This document shows, in pieces, positions 45,191 through 54,377 of a DNA stretch of 64,000 nt. Both the position numbers and the translations under genes were made by a program. Position 1 is the first letter of the stretch, and each line of letters starts with the position of its first letter. The DNA lies in the NCBI RefSeq assembly GCF_004117075.1, contig NZ_CP026721.1, positions 248,001 to 312,000 of the forward strand, in the 5' to 3' direction. Source of the stretch: Fervidobacterium changbaicum (GTDB taxonomy: Bacteria > Thermotogota > Thermotogae > Thermotogales > Fervidobacteriaceae). Below the pieces are notes generated by a model. That model saw only the letters and a list, made by a program, of their open reading frames with translations, made no database searches and was not told where the DNA came from.

Positions 45191-46582
45191 ATGCATGTAT
45201 GCATTATAGTCGAGGGAACTTATCCGTATATAACCGGAGGGGTCTCATCCTGGATACAGATGTTAATTGAAAATATGCCAGATATTCAATTCGACGTCGT
45301 CCACTTAGCTCCATGGAAGTGGACGCGTCCTTTTGGTTATAAGATGCCGAAAAATTTGAAGCACATATACGAATATCTCCTTTTTTCAAGCGACTTCTCG
45401 AAAAGAGACATCGCTTTTAACGAAAGAGATTTGGTAAAGTACGTAAGGCAACTTATTGGACTGAAAGAAGAAAGAGCTAAGTTCTTCGCCAGTATATTGA
45501 GAACTGCAGCGGGTAAACACGTTGATTATATGTTGTTGAGCAAAAGTTTTTGGAATTTTTTGCAGGAGATCTACATTCGTTATTTCCACGAAGAAGGCTT
45601 CCCAGGGTTTTACTGGACCATTATCGGCTTCGTAATCCCTATTCTCGGTGCTATCCAAGCACTACCTCCAAAGGCTGACATCTACCACTCTACAACGACA
45701 GGTTATGCTGTTTTGAGTGCCCTCAGTGGAAAATATTACCATGGTGGAAAATTAATAGTCACAGAACATGGTATTTACCATAGAGAAAGGGAGATAGAGA
45801 TTATAAAATCAACGAGTGTACCAGATGTGTATAAAAAGCCTTGGATAGAAATTTTTAAACTCATCAGTGAAACTGCCTATGCAGAGTGTGACGCGCTGAC
45901 AACGTTGTTCGAGAAGAACCAGATATTTCAGTTTGAATTGGGTGCCGATTTCAAAAAAATGCGAGTTATACCAAACGGTATAGACGTGAAAAAGTTTTCA
46001 AGCATAAGTAAGGTAGAACACGATACCTTCAATGTGGCTATGGTTGGAAGAGTGGTTCCGATAAAAGATATTTTAACTGGAATAAAGGCTTTTGATGCAT
46101 TAGTCAAGGAAATTCCGAATTCGCGGTTGTACATTATAGGTCCCACGGACGAAGATGAGGAATATTACCACAGGTGCTTAGAATTGGTTGAATTGTTAGA
46201 TTTGGGCGATAAGGTTATTTTTACCGGGAGAGCAAATGTGCTTAAATACTACGGAATGATGGACGTACTCTTGATGAGCAGCATATCGGAAGGACAACCA
46301 CTTGTCCAACTCGAAGCTATGGCTGCAGGACTACCTGTTGTTGTAACAAACGTTGGTAATTGTCCAGAAATTGCGCTTGACCCTGATGGTCAGTCGGGAT
46401 TCGTAGTTGAACCAAAAGATTACGTAGCAATGGCAGAAAAGCTGATCATTTTGGCAAAGGATAAATCGTTACGTGAAACTTTTGCACAAAATGGCAGGAA
46501 AGTGGTAAGTGAAAAATACACTTTGGAAAAAATGATAGATTCTTATAGAAGTCTTTACGAAGAGGTGTTAGGAAATGTGTAA
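45191..46582 (+). CDS. GT4-family glycosyltransferase, PelF-like
   Basis: A 463-residue glycosyltransferase. The N-terminal part matches PelF: VCIIVEGTYPYITGGVSSWIQMLIENMP and the long insert before ADIYHSTTTGYAVL. The C-terminal donor-binding part has MVGRVVPIKDILTGIKAF and SSISEGQPLVQLEAMAAGLPVVVTNVGNCPE (the E(x7)E site). PelF polymerises a cationic exopolysaccharide in Pel systems. The next gene overlaps by eight bases and encodes a DUF2194 protein. Confidence 0.85.
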   Translation: MHVCIIVEGTYPYITGGVSSWIQMLIENMPDIQFDVVHLAPWKWTRPFGYKMPKNLKHIYEYLLFSSDFSKRDIAFNERDLVKYVRQLIGLKEERAKFFASILRTAAGKHVDYMLLSKSFWNFLQEIYIRYFHEEGFPGFYWTIIGFVIPILGAIQALPPKADIYHSTTTGYAVLSALSGKYYHGGKLIVTEHGIYHREREIEIIKSTSVPDVYKKPWIEIFKLISETAYAECDALTTLFEKNQIFQFELGADFKKMRVIPNGIDVKKFSSISKVEHDTFNVAMVGRVVPIKDILTGIKAFDALVKEIPNSRLYIIGPTDEDEEYYHRCLELVELLDLGDKVIFTGRANVLKYYGMMDVLLMSSISEGQPLVQLEAMAAGLPVVVTNVGNCPEIALDPDGQSGFVVEPKDYVAMAEKLIILAKDKSLRETFAQNGRKVVSEKYTLEKMIDSYRSLYEEVLGNV

Positions 46583-48827
46583 AGCGTGCTGTGAGCATCG
46601 TAGGATCTTCAGCACTTTAACCTTGTTAGTCTTCTTGCTACTGATGTTAGGAACATCTTCTTTTGTTGAAGCAAAAGCTTTGTTGCTGTACAAAGGGTCA
46701 GAGCAGGGTTACGGCTACAACATCCTCATGAAATATTTCGCACCGGTTTTGAAAGAACTCATCGAAACGTACGACGTACTAGATGTCGAATCGATAGATT
46801 TTCCGTCTATGGACCTCACTCCTTATAATTTGATAGTCACTTGTTATTACAGTCCTCAAATGGTAAACGCAAAAAGGTACTTGGAAAAATTGACCTATTT
46901 TGTCGTTAACGGTGGTAAGATTCTTATCGTCAACAACTTAGGAGCGAGTATTGATGCATCTGGGACTAATCACCCCGGGCTTGCTGAGATAAATTCTCTT
47001 TACAATTTACTCGGAATTTCTTACACATTTAGCTGGAAAAAAGTTACGCCACTTAAGGTAATCGTTGATAACAATTACTCAGCAGTAAGTAGTCTGAAAT
47101 TTGAAAAGCTCAGAGATGTTGAGAGGTACAAACTGATAAGCCCTTATTCTAAGAGTTTGATACAAGTTCTTGCAGAAGATGGTAATACATATGATATGGC
47201 CATTCTTAGCAATCTCGGTGCAATAATAAGTTATAGCTATCTCTTCGACGATGATGGAAAACTCACAATTGACCTTCCACACCTACTTGCAACATTAATT
47301 TACGGTAGTGATGGTTCTTTTAGAGTTTTGGTGGTTGGCAAGGAGAACTATGAATTGCAAAAGGCTCTGGATTATACATTACTTGATTACGACTGGAAAA
47401 GTTCCATCGTTCCGGTCCTTTCTAGTTACGACCTAGTGATACTTTACAACTGGGAATTTCCGATTACTGATGCAAAGTTGCTCAAATACATAATGGATGG
47501 TGGAACCGTTGCTGTTATAGGTAAGGGCAACACGCAAAAGCAGATTGACTCTTTAACATTGGACAAAGAACTCTTCCCGACGCCTCCAGATTTTTACATA
47601 TCCTTTGCTAGGAACGTATCTTTTCAAATTCCTCCAAGTGGTGCCACTTTGCTTGTAACTTCATCGCAAGGTGGCGGATTGGTTTGGAAAATAGTGTCTG
47701 GTTTGGGTCAAATCATATACTACCCGATCGACCTTGTGAGAAAAGAGCTTAGAGGGCTTTTAATCCAAAGCGTTCTTTCCCAGGTGCCTTTTTCCATACA
47801 ACCCATAGTGAACAGCTGGTCTATGCATCTCGACGATTTCCCCTTACCAGCGTACAATAGGAAGCTGGATATCCTAACAAGAGAGTTTGGAGATATTACA
47901 GATAACGATTTTTATTACAACATATGGTGGCCATCAATGAAACAGCTGGCTGCAGAACTCGGGATAAAGTACACAACATTTTTTGTAGCGAATTACAACG
48001 CTGCGATTACCTGGCCTTTTAGCTTTCAAGAGTACGCAAATACACCACAACAACTTTTGGCTTTGAAAGAGTTAATTAACAGTAACTTCGAAATAGGTAT
48101 ACACGGTTACAATCACATCCCATTAACATCAGAACGCTGGAAAGCTGAGCAGCTTGATCTTGCACTTTCCATATTCAAGATTTTCCTTAAGAACACCTTA
48201 GGAGAGACATATGTACCTTATGCATACGTTGCGCCGGACAATATAATAGACGCTTTTGGTGTGGAAAGGTTGCTGAAGACATTCCCTAGTTTGAAAATTG
48301 TGGGAACTACGTACAGAGGTAGTGGAACACTATCGGAATTTGAAATACTCTTTGATAAGGTTGTCGTCGTACCAAGAACGACGTATGGATATTATCCAAA
48401 GGAGAAACTAATCGCAAACTCTGTTCTTTCTTTAATGATGTTAGGTACATACCAGTATTTTCTCCATCCGGATGATCTTTTCTCAAACGATCGTAATCCA
48501 GAAAAGAAAACATGGGCGGATATGTACGAAAGTCTAAGGTCTTTTCTCCTGACAATGAAACAATACTATCCCTTCTTGAGAAATCAGTGGGCATCAGAAA
48601 GTGGGGATACGATCTATATCTTCTTCAAAGAAAGACCACTTATCAAAAAACAACAAGGCAGACTCACCGTGGTTTTACCAATAGGTTATCACTTGCCAAG
48701 GTATTACTACTTTAGAAGTTCTGAACCTTTCGTCTTGACGGGAGGAAAGATCGTATATTCTTATGGAAATTTAACTATAATTGAACAGATCGAGAATATA
48801 ATGGAAGTACGCAAGCAAGTGAAGTAG
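46575..48827 (+). CDS. DUF2194 protein with a polysaccharide-deacetylase-like domain
   Basis: A 750-residue protein with an N-terminal signal or anchor segment (about 12-32). The first half resembles a glutamine-amidotransferase-like alpha/beta region. The second half (about 410-650) reads like a deacetylase or NodB-type barrel: SWSMHLDDFPLPAY, FEIGIHGYNHIPL and YVAPDN. This recalls the PelA modification enzyme, though no glycoside hydrolase part is evident. The ATG overlaps the PelF-like gene, so the two are coupled. The family assignment is from memory of DUF2194. Confidence 0.75.
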   Translation: MCKACCEHRRIFSTLTLLVFLLLMLGTSSFVEAKALLLYKGSEQGYGYNILMKYFAPVLKELIETYDVLDVESIDFPSMDLTPYNLIVTCYYSPQMVNAKRYLEKLTYFVVNGGKILIVNNLGASIDASGTNHPGLAEINSLYNLLGISYTFSWKKVTPLKVIVDNNYSAVSSLKFEKLRDVERYKLISPYSKSLIQVLAEDGNTYDMAILSNLGAIISYSYLFDDDGKLTIDLPHLLATLIYGSDGSFRVLVVGKENYELQKALDYTLLDYDWKSSIVPVLSSYDLVILYNWEFPITDAKLLKYIMDGGTVAVIGKGNTQKQIDSLTLDKELFPTPPDFYISFARNVSFQIPPSGATLLVTSSQGGGLVWKIVSGLGQIIYYPIDLVRKELRGLLIQSVLSQVPFSIQPIVNSWSMHLDDFPLPAYNRKLDILTREFGDITDNDFYYNIWWPSMKQLAAELGIKYTTFFVANYNAAITWPFSFQEYANTPQQLLALKELINSNFEIGIHGYNHIPLTSERWKAEQLDLALSIFKIFLKNTLGETYVPYAYVAPDNIIDAFGVERLLKTFPSLKIVGTTYRGSGTLSEFEILFDKVVVVPRTTYGYYPKEKLIANSVLSLMMLGTYQYFLHPDDLFSNDRNPEKKTWADMYESLRSFLLTMKQYYPFLRNQWASESGDTIYIFFKERPLIKKQQGRLTVVLPIGYHLPRYYYFRSSEPFVLTGGKIVYSYGNLTIIEQIENIMEVRKQVK

Positions 48828-48890
48828 TGACAATGTGAAATCCAAAGCGCAAAAAAGACAGAGTAGGTAAAGAAGTAGGAGGTTGGAATT

Positions 48891-49661
48891 TTGCAGTACA
48901 AATTTATAGCACTTGATTTAGGAGACGATATAGATATTAAAAGATTAATGCGAGAAAAGTCATCACATGTAGAGTATATAAGATGGGAAGAGCCTTTCAA
49001 GTTTAAGTATGCTCAAGGTACGGTGTTTGTTTATTCTTTCGGTGCGGTCGTGGGTTTAAATGTTCCAAGTACACAGTTCAACACCCTTGTTTCAGAGCTT
49101 GACGATTACGTTATAGGAATGGTTAAACATACATCGGCAGAGCTCTTGGAGGTCATACTTAACAAAGAAAAGGGAATTGAAGTTTCAGAAGACAAGGTGT
49201 ACGTACCACGAATAGATGATGGGGTCATCTCAACTACCGCCTTTGTTTTAGCGCAAAGTGTCTCATTACACAGGATCGAACAAAAAACAGAACTGCTGAT
49301 AGATGAGATTGAGAAATTTTTGTCCGAAAAGGGCAAGTTTGCTAAGGGGAAGAAGGCTTTAGGACTTGCGATGAAAATACTGAAAACAAGACATGAAATA
49401 CTTTCGGACGTCATGATTCTTGATAAACCAGATATCACATGGGAGAGCGAACTTTACGACCAACTTTATCAAAAACTTTCAAGATATTACGAATTATCGA
49501 GAAGGTACAAGAACGTCACAACAAAGCTTGACCACGCCTTTGAAGTTGCCAGCGTGCTCCTTGAAATTCATGGTGAAAGTAAAGCGAATTTGTTAGAATG
49601 GATGATTATACTTCTGTTTGTTTTAGAAATCGCTATGAGTCTAATCGAAAAACTTTTTTAG
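48891..49661 (+). CDS. RMD1/DUF155 family membrane protein
   Basis: A 256-residue protein with the DUF155 features: N-terminal domain with GTVFVYSFGAVVGLNV, a helical region with HRIEQKTELLIDEIEKFLSEKGK, and the C-terminal segment WESELYDQLYQKLSRYYELSRRYKNV followed by a transmembrane helix (about 235-255). In eukaryotes the family sits in mitochondria; the bacterial role is unknown. The start is a TTG after AGGAGG. Confidence 0.85.
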   Translation: MQYKFIALDLGDDIDIKRLMREKSSHVEYIRWEEPFKFKYAQGTVFVYSFGAVVGLNVPSTQFNTLVSELDDYVIGMVKHTSAELLEVILNKEKGIEVSEDKVYVPRIDDGVISTTAFVLAQSVSLHRIEQKTELLIDEIEKFLSEKGKFAKGKKALGLAMKILKTRHEILSDVMILDKPDITWESELYDQLYQKLSRYYELSRRYKNVTTKLDHAFEVASVLLEIHGESKANLLEWMIILLFVLEIAMSLIEKLF

Positions 49662-49699
49662 TAGTTCCTGTGATGTTTGGATATTTTCTATCAAAATGC

Positions 49700-49705
49700 T
49701 ATAAT
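49700..49705 (+). promoter_or_regulatory. Extended -10 promoter of the 5'-nucleotidase gene
   Basis: TATAAT preceded by TGC, about 51 bases before the start. Confidence 0.5.
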
Positions 49706-49755
49706 TATCTACCCGCAATACTTGAACCACATTTTAAAGAAGGAGGGCGAAAGTT

Positions 49756-51282
49756 ATGAAGAGATATCTTGTTGTATTGTTACTCTTGGTCAGTCTACTT
49801 GCACTCGCGGTTAAGATTACGGTCTTTCATATCAACGATACACATGGTCATGCTTGGCCTTTCACCGATAGTGCAGGGAATATCATAGGTGGGTTCTCAA
49901 CGGTAGCAACCATGATTGATGCTGAAAGGAAAGCCAATCCGTACGTCCTCTTCCTTCATGCAGGTGATATTAACACAGGAGTACCTGAATCAGACTTACT
50001 AAACGCACTACCTGATATATTCGTGCTGAACAGAATGAAACTTGATGCGATGGCCATTGGTAATCACGAATTTGATAAACCAAGAGACGTACTTCTCAGA
50101 CAGATGAGCTGGGCCAAATTCCCGTTCTTAAGCGCAAACATATACAAAGACGGTAAGCCATACTTCACACCTTACATAATAAAGAACGTAGGTGGAATAA
50201 GAGTAGCGATAGTGGGATTTACAACGGAGCACACAAGGATTCTTGAAGGTCCAAATTCTGAGGATCTGGAATTCAAGAACGTGATCGAGGTTGCAAAAAC
50301 GTTGATACCTGAAGTTAGAAAACAAGCGGATATTGTTATTGCACTAACGCACCTTGGTGTTGGTCAGGGATACTCCGAACTCTACACCACAGCAGACCAA
50401 CTCGCTAAAGAGGTTCCTGGTATAGACCTCATAATCGACGGACACAGCCATACAGATCTCAAGCAGCCGATGGTCGTAAACGGTGTTCCTATAGTCCAGG
50501 CTTTTGAATGGGCAAAAGTGCTTGGAAAGGCTGATATACACTTTGAGGATGGTAAGGTAGTAAAAATTGAATGGCAGGCGATTCCTGTTGTACAGTCAAA
50601 GGTCGTTGGAAAAGATGAATCTGGGAAGAACATTTACCAGGTAGTAACGCCCGAAGCCCCGTATGTCAAAAATCCTCTTGACTACTTCAAGAAACTTGGC
50701 GGAGCGAAACTTGACACAGTTATAGGCTACACGGAAATCTTACTTAACGGTGAAAGAGCAGATGTGAGATCAAAGACAACTAATCTCGCCAACCTTATTA
50801 CAGACTCAATGCTTTGGAAAACAGGTGCGGATGTTGCCTTGACAAACGGTGGTGGAATCAGAGCATCAATCAAGCCTGGTGAAATAAAGATCAGGGACGT
50901 TTTGACTGTGCTACCATTTGGAAATACTCTCTATGTCTTAGAAATGAAAGGTTCTGAGTTGTTGAAAGTGTTCGAATACGCCGCAACTGTACCGAATGGA
51001 CAAGGAGCATTTTTGCAAGTTGCTGGTGCAACATGGAAAGCTGAAGGTGGAAAACTCACAGAAGTGCTCATAAAAGGTAAGCCGATAGATCCAGAAAAAG
51101 TCTACAAAGTCGTGACCAACAACTACATGGCCGCTGGTGGAGACGGTTACACGATGCTCAAAGGTCAGAAAGGGTACGATACGTTCTTTGTAATGGCCGA
51201 TGTTGTGGTTGAGTACATTCAGAAGGTTCTTGGCGGAAAGATAACATCTTACGATGATAAGCCAAGAGTGGAAAGAAAATAG
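49756..51282 (+). CDS. Exported 5'-nucleotidase (UshA/NadN type)
   Basis: A 508-residue secreted protein with an N-terminal signal peptide (about 1-18). The metallophosphatase domain has FHINDTHGH, LHAGDIN, AIGNHEFD, THLGVGQGY and DGHSHTD. The C-terminal nucleotidase domain has LTNGGGIRASI and NNYMAAGGDGY. It releases nucleosides from extracellular nucleotides, and some relatives also attack NAD. The next genes are niaR and pncA, which fits NAD salvage, although a terminator separates them. Confidence 0.92.
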   Translation: MKRYLVVLLLLVSLLALAVKITVFHINDTHGHAWPFTDSAGNIIGGFSTVATMIDAERKANPYVLFLHAGDINTGVPESDLLNALPDIFVLNRMKLDAMAIGNHEFDKPRDVLLRQMSWAKFPFLSANIYKDGKPYFTPYIIKNVGGIRVAIVGFTTEHTRILEGPNSEDLEFKNVIEVAKTLIPEVRKQADIVIALTHLGVGQGYSELYTTADQLAKEVPGIDLIIDGHSHTDLKQPMVVNGVPIVQAFEWAKVLGKADIHFEDGKVVKIEWQAIPVVQSKVVGKDESGKNIYQVVTPEAPYVKNPLDYFKKLGGAKLDTVIGYTEILLNGERADVRSKTTNLANLITDSMLWKTGADVALTNGGGIRASIKPGEIKIRDVLTVLPFGNTLYVLEMKGSELLKVFEYAATVPNGQGAFLQVAGATWKAEGGKLTEVLIKGKPIDPEKVYKVVTNNYMAAGGDGYTMLKGQKGYDTFFVMADVVVEYIQKVLGGKITSYDDKPRVERK

Positions 51283-51309
51283 AAAATAAAGCAATTTTCA
51301 ATATGATCA

Positions 51310-51337
51310 AAGGGCGGGGTCAACACCGCCCTTTTTT
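51310..51337 (+). terminator. Terminator after the 5'-nucleotidase gene
   Basis: An 8-bp stem AAGGGCGG/CCGCCCTT with an 8-nt loop is followed by a T run. Confidence 0.9.
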
Positions 51338-51348
51338 ATTTTCATTTG

Positions 51349-51377
51349 TTAACTTTTTCTGTGAAAAGGTGTATAAT
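51349..51377 (+). promoter_or_regulatory. Promoter of niaR-pncA
   Basis: TTAACT and TATAAT are separated by 17 bases. As NiaR usually represses its own operon, an operator may overlap, but no clear palindrome was recognised. Confidence 0.6.
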
Positions 51378-51395
51378 TGAACTGAGGTGATGGAC

Positions 51396-51911
51396 ATGGA
51401 AAGAAAGTATCAAATTTTGGAATTGCTTAAGAAGAGCAAGACACCAGTGAAAGGGAAATACTTAGCTGAGCTTTTTGACGTCAGCAGACAAATCATAGTT
51501 TCGGATATTGCACAGCTACGAGAAGAAGGCCATAGAATAGTTTCCACAAGAGATGGTTACATATACGATGCGGGAAATAAAGTGCGTAGAGTTATTGCAG
51601 TAAAACACTCTTCGCAGGATATTTACGACGAACTTAAAAGGATCGTTGAAAATGGTGGAAAGGTTCTGGATGTTATCGTTGAACATCCTGTATACGGCGA
51701 AATTACTGGGAGGATTGATGTATCTACTTTGGATGAAGTGGAAAAATTTGTTTCCCTTTTAGCATCAAGTGGTACAAAACCACTCTCTGAGATTTCAAAC
51801 GGAATTCATCTTCATACAATTGAAGCTCCGGATGAGGAAACTATGGAAAGGATTCTAAAAGCGATTGCTAAGTACAGGCTTTCTAACGAAAACACAGAAT
51901 GCGAAAAATAA
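51396..51911 (+). CDS. niaR: NiaR-type transcriptional repressor of NAD synthesis
   Basis: A 171-residue repressor with an N-terminal winged helix (YQILELLKKSKTPVKGKYLAELFDVSRQIIVSDIAQLREEGHRI) and a C-terminal 3H domain named after three metal-binding histidines, seen in VKHSSQDIY, VEHPVYGEI and GIHLHTI. It senses nicotinic acid and represses NAD salvage genes; the T. maritima homologue is well studied. The ATG at 51396 has GAGGTG six bases upstream. Confidence 0.92.
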   Translation: MERKYQILELLKKSKTPVKGKYLAELFDVSRQIIVSDIAQLREEGHRIVSTRDGYIYDAGNKVRRVIAVKHSSQDIYDELKRIVENGGKVLDVIVEHPVYGEITGRIDVSTLDEVEKFVSLLASSGTKPLSEISNGIHLHTIEAPDEETMERILKAIAKYRLSNENTECEK

Positions 51912-51929
51912 CTTGCTGGAGGTGAAAAT

Positions 51930-52454
51930 ATGGAGGCGCTACTGATCGTTGATGTGCAGAATGATTTCGCAAAACCGGGCGGTGCTTTGTATTTCCCCGG
52001 TGCGGAGAATGTCATCCTTCCTATCGTCGAACTTGTCAAGGAGTTTAAACAAAAAGGATTACCGATTATTTATACAAGAGATTGGCACGAGGATAACGAC
52101 TACGAATTTAGCATTTGGGGAGTTCACTGTTTACATGATACAAAAGGTAGTGAAATTGTGGATGAGCTGAAAGAAGCTCTGGAAGGATATGATAAAGTTT
52201 ACGAAATAAAGAAGAGTAGGTACTCTGCATTCTATGGTACAAATCTTGAGAATCTGCTTAAAGATTTGAGTATTAAAAAGGTCCATGTTGGTGGTCTTGT
52301 AACACACATTTGTGTTCTTTTTACCGTTGAAGAACTGAGGAACAGAGGTATAGAAACGATTGTTTATTCCAATTGTGTGAATAGTTTCGACAAAGATATG
52401 CACAATTTTGCTCTCCGTGAGATGAAGGAAGTATTGCTAGCTCAGGTTGTCTGA
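51930..52454 (+). CDS. pncA: Nicotinamidase
   Basis: A 174-residue isochorismatase-fold enzyme converting nicotinamide to nicotinate. The catalytic triad is visible as Asp in LLIVDVQNDF, Lys in EIKKSRYSAF and Cys in GLVTHICVLF; the metal site is in TRDWHEDND. It follows niaR by 18 bases, and nicotinate, its product, is the NiaR ligand. Confidence 0.93.
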   Translation: MEALLIVDVQNDFAKPGGALYFPGAENVILPIVELVKEFKQKGLPIIYTRDWHEDNDYEFSIWGVHCLHDTKGSEIVDELKEALEGYDKVYEIKKSRYSAFYGTNLENLLKDLSIKKVHVGGLVTHICVLFTVEELRNRGIETIVYSNCVNSFDKDMHNFALREMKEVLLAQVV

Positions 52455-52499
52455 AGTTTGAAGTGTAATCAATCTTAATCAAATGTTAATTGTACTTTG

Positions 52500-52527
52500 T
52501 TGAAAGTGTGTTAAACTTGCTTAGAAT
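52500..52527 (+). promoter_or_regulatory. Promoter of the DEAD-box helicase gene
   Basis: TTGAAA (52500-52505) and TAGAAT (52522-52527) are separated by 16 bases. Transcription would begin near 52534 and give a leader of about 130 nt. Confidence 0.65.
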
Positions 52528-52660
52528 GTGCTCACAGAAAAGCACACCACTCCTTTCTCCTTGCGTGTGAAAATGACCACCCAAGTCAGGTTAACAGGTA
52601 AAGAAAGCAAGGTGAGGGGTGGAAAATTTCAAATCCCGCAGGGAAGAAAGGTAGGAAAAA
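52527..52660 (+). promoter_or_regulatory. Structured 5' leader of the DEAD-box helicase mRNA
   Basis: A long-range stem pairs 52547-52553 with 52616-52622 (7 bp, one G-U) and 52559-52564 with 52607-52612 (6 bp), across an internal loop. Upstream, TGTGC/GCACA (52527-52531/52542-52546) makes a small hairpin, partly before the predicted start. The 3' strand of the stem contains a GGTGAGGGG tract. It matches no riboswitch, SRP RNA or T-box consensus that I know. It may be a translation-level control of the helicase. Confidence 0.45.
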
Positions 52661-52663
52661 GAT

Positions 52664-54313
52664 ATGATAAGAAGTGTTGAGGTTACGCAAGGTGCTGAAG
52701 CGGAAAACGGTTTCAAAGGTTTTGGTTTGAGTGAAGAAACACTCGGTGCGATTGAAAAGAAAGGTTATACTCAGCCAACGGAGATTCAGCGGTTAGTACT
52801 TCCCGTAGCGTTAAAGACAGACAAGGATATTATCGCACAAGCGCAAACAGGGACGGGAAAGACCGCTGCATTTGCTATACCATTACTTGAGCGTATCGAC
52901 TTTAGAGCGGACAAAAGTGTCAAAGCTCTGATTGTAACACCGACAAGAGAGTTGGCGCTACAGATATACGAAGAAATAAAAAGCCTAAAAGGAAATCGAC
53001 GTATCAAGGTGGCAACCGTCTACGGTGGACAATCAATGGAAAGACAACTCAAAGACCTTGAAAGAGGTGTAGATATCGTTGTAGGTACACCAGGTAGGTT
53101 GCTTGACCACATAAATCGTAAGACGCTTGATTTGTCAAATGTAAAATATCTGGTCTTAGATGAAGCAGATAGAATGCTCGATATGGGATTTCTGGACGAT
53201 GTACTTGAGATAATTAAGCAAACTCCAGCTTCGAAGAGAATTTTTCTGTTCTCAGCAACAATGCCAAAAGAGATAGTAAATATAGCAAAAAAGTTCATGA
53301 AAGAGTACGAGCATATATCAACTGTTAAGGAAGAGCTTACGACTGAAAATGCCGAGCAGTTGTATTTCGAAGTTGAAGAAAGTGACAAATTACCACTTCT
53401 ATGCAGAATAATCGACATGAACCCAGATTTTTATGGAATTGTCTTTTGCCAAACAAAAGCAGAAGTGGATGAAATTTCAAAGAAACTGTCAGACCTTGGT
53501 TACAATGCTGATGGATTACACGGAGATTATTCGCAATCTCAAAGGGAAAGGGTTCTTGATAAGTTCAGAAAAAAACAGCTCAATATACTCGTGACAACGG
53601 ATGTTGCGGCAAGGGGAATAGATATAGAAGGACTTACCCACGTTATTAATTACTCCGTTCCTAGGGATCCAGAGTATTACGTGCACAGAATAGGTCGGAC
53701 GGGAAGAGCAGGTAAGAAAGGATTTGCTATCACATTCGTGACAAGAAGTGATTATTACCATTTCACAAGGGTAAAGAGATTTGCAAGAGCTAAGATAGTG
53801 AAAGACAAAATTCCAATGGTTGAGGATATACTAAGTAGACAACTCGAAGGTATTCTCAGCACCATTAGAAAAGAATCCCACGTTTCTAACGAACTTTTCA
53901 GGGAAGTTGCTCAAAAGCTGATAGAAGAAATGGGACCAACGGAAGCTGTCGAAATGCTGCTCCATACTTTGTTGAAAGAAAGAGTTGATGTTTCACGTTA
54001 CGGGAACGTCAAGGCAAAAGATTTCTCAAAACAGTCACAAAACAGCTCGACAGTAAGGCTATTTGTAGCGCTTGGTTCTTCTAAGGGTTTAGATAAGAAG
54101 AGACTTGTTGAATACATATCTGAAAAGACTGGTGTAGAACCGAAGGATATAAACAATGTGCGAATTTTCGAGACTTATTCATTCATCGATGTTAACGAAG
54201 CTGATGCAGAAGTCATTATGAAAGTGCTGAACAAGAACGTTGGAAAAAGTGGCAGGTCTGCAAAGTCATCTAAACCTTTGGTCCAAAGAGCACGTGAAAA
54301 GAAAACAAATTAA
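52664..54313 (+). CDS. DEAD-box RNA helicase with DbpA-type RNA-binding domain
   Basis: A 549-residue helicase. Motifs: TEIQRLVLPV (Q), AQTGTGKTAAF (I), PTRELA (Ia), TPGRLLDH (Ib), DEADRMLD (II), SATMP (III), HRIGRTGRAG (VI). The C terminus has a DbpA-like RRM (VRLFVALGSSKGLDKKRLVEYISEKTGV to IDVNEADAEVIMKVLN) and a basic tail, suggesting a role in ribosome assembly or cold adaptation (CsdA/DbpA type). The long structured leader may link expression to RNA structure. Confidence 0.93.
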   Translation: MIRSVEVTQGAEAENGFKGFGLSEETLGAIEKKGYTQPTEIQRLVLPVALKTDKDIIAQAQTGTGKTAAFAIPLLERIDFRADKSVKALIVTPTRELALQIYEEIKSLKGNRRIKVATVYGGQSMERQLKDLERGVDIVVGTPGRLLDHINRKTLDLSNVKYLVLDEADRMLDMGFLDDVLEIIKQTPASKRIFLFSATMPKEIVNIAKKFMKEYEHISTVKEELTTENAEQLYFEVEESDKLPLLCRIIDMNPDFYGIVFCQTKAEVDEISKKLSDLGYNADGLHGDYSQSQRERVLDKFRKKQLNILVTTDVAARGIDIEGLTHVINYSVPRDPEYYVHRIGRTGRAGKKGFAITFVTRSDYYHFTRVKRFARAKIVKDKIPMVEDILSRQLEGILSTIRKESHVSNELFREVAQKLIEEMGPTEAVEMLLHTLLKERVDVSRYGNVKAKDFSKQSQNSSTVRLFVALGSSKGLDKKRLVEYISEKTGVEPKDINNVRIFETYSFIDVNEADAEVIMKVLNKNVGKSGRSAKSSKPLVQRAREKKTN

Positions 54314-54332
54314 AACCATACTTATAAATAAA

Positions 54333-54357
54333 AGGCTCGCGCAAGCGAGCCTTTTTT
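54333..54357 (+). terminator. Terminator after the DEAD-box helicase gene
   Basis: An 8-bp stem AGGCTCGC/GCGAGCCT with the loop GCAA is followed by a T run. Confidence 0.93.
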
Positions 54358-54377
54358 ATAGACTTCCGCATTTCATA

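Noticed and set aside
52540-52630. SRP (4.5S) RNA before the DEAD-box gene
   Set aside because: The GTCAGG and GCAAGG pieces resemble parts of SRP helix 8, but the GGAA tetraloop and the AAGCAG consensus are missing.
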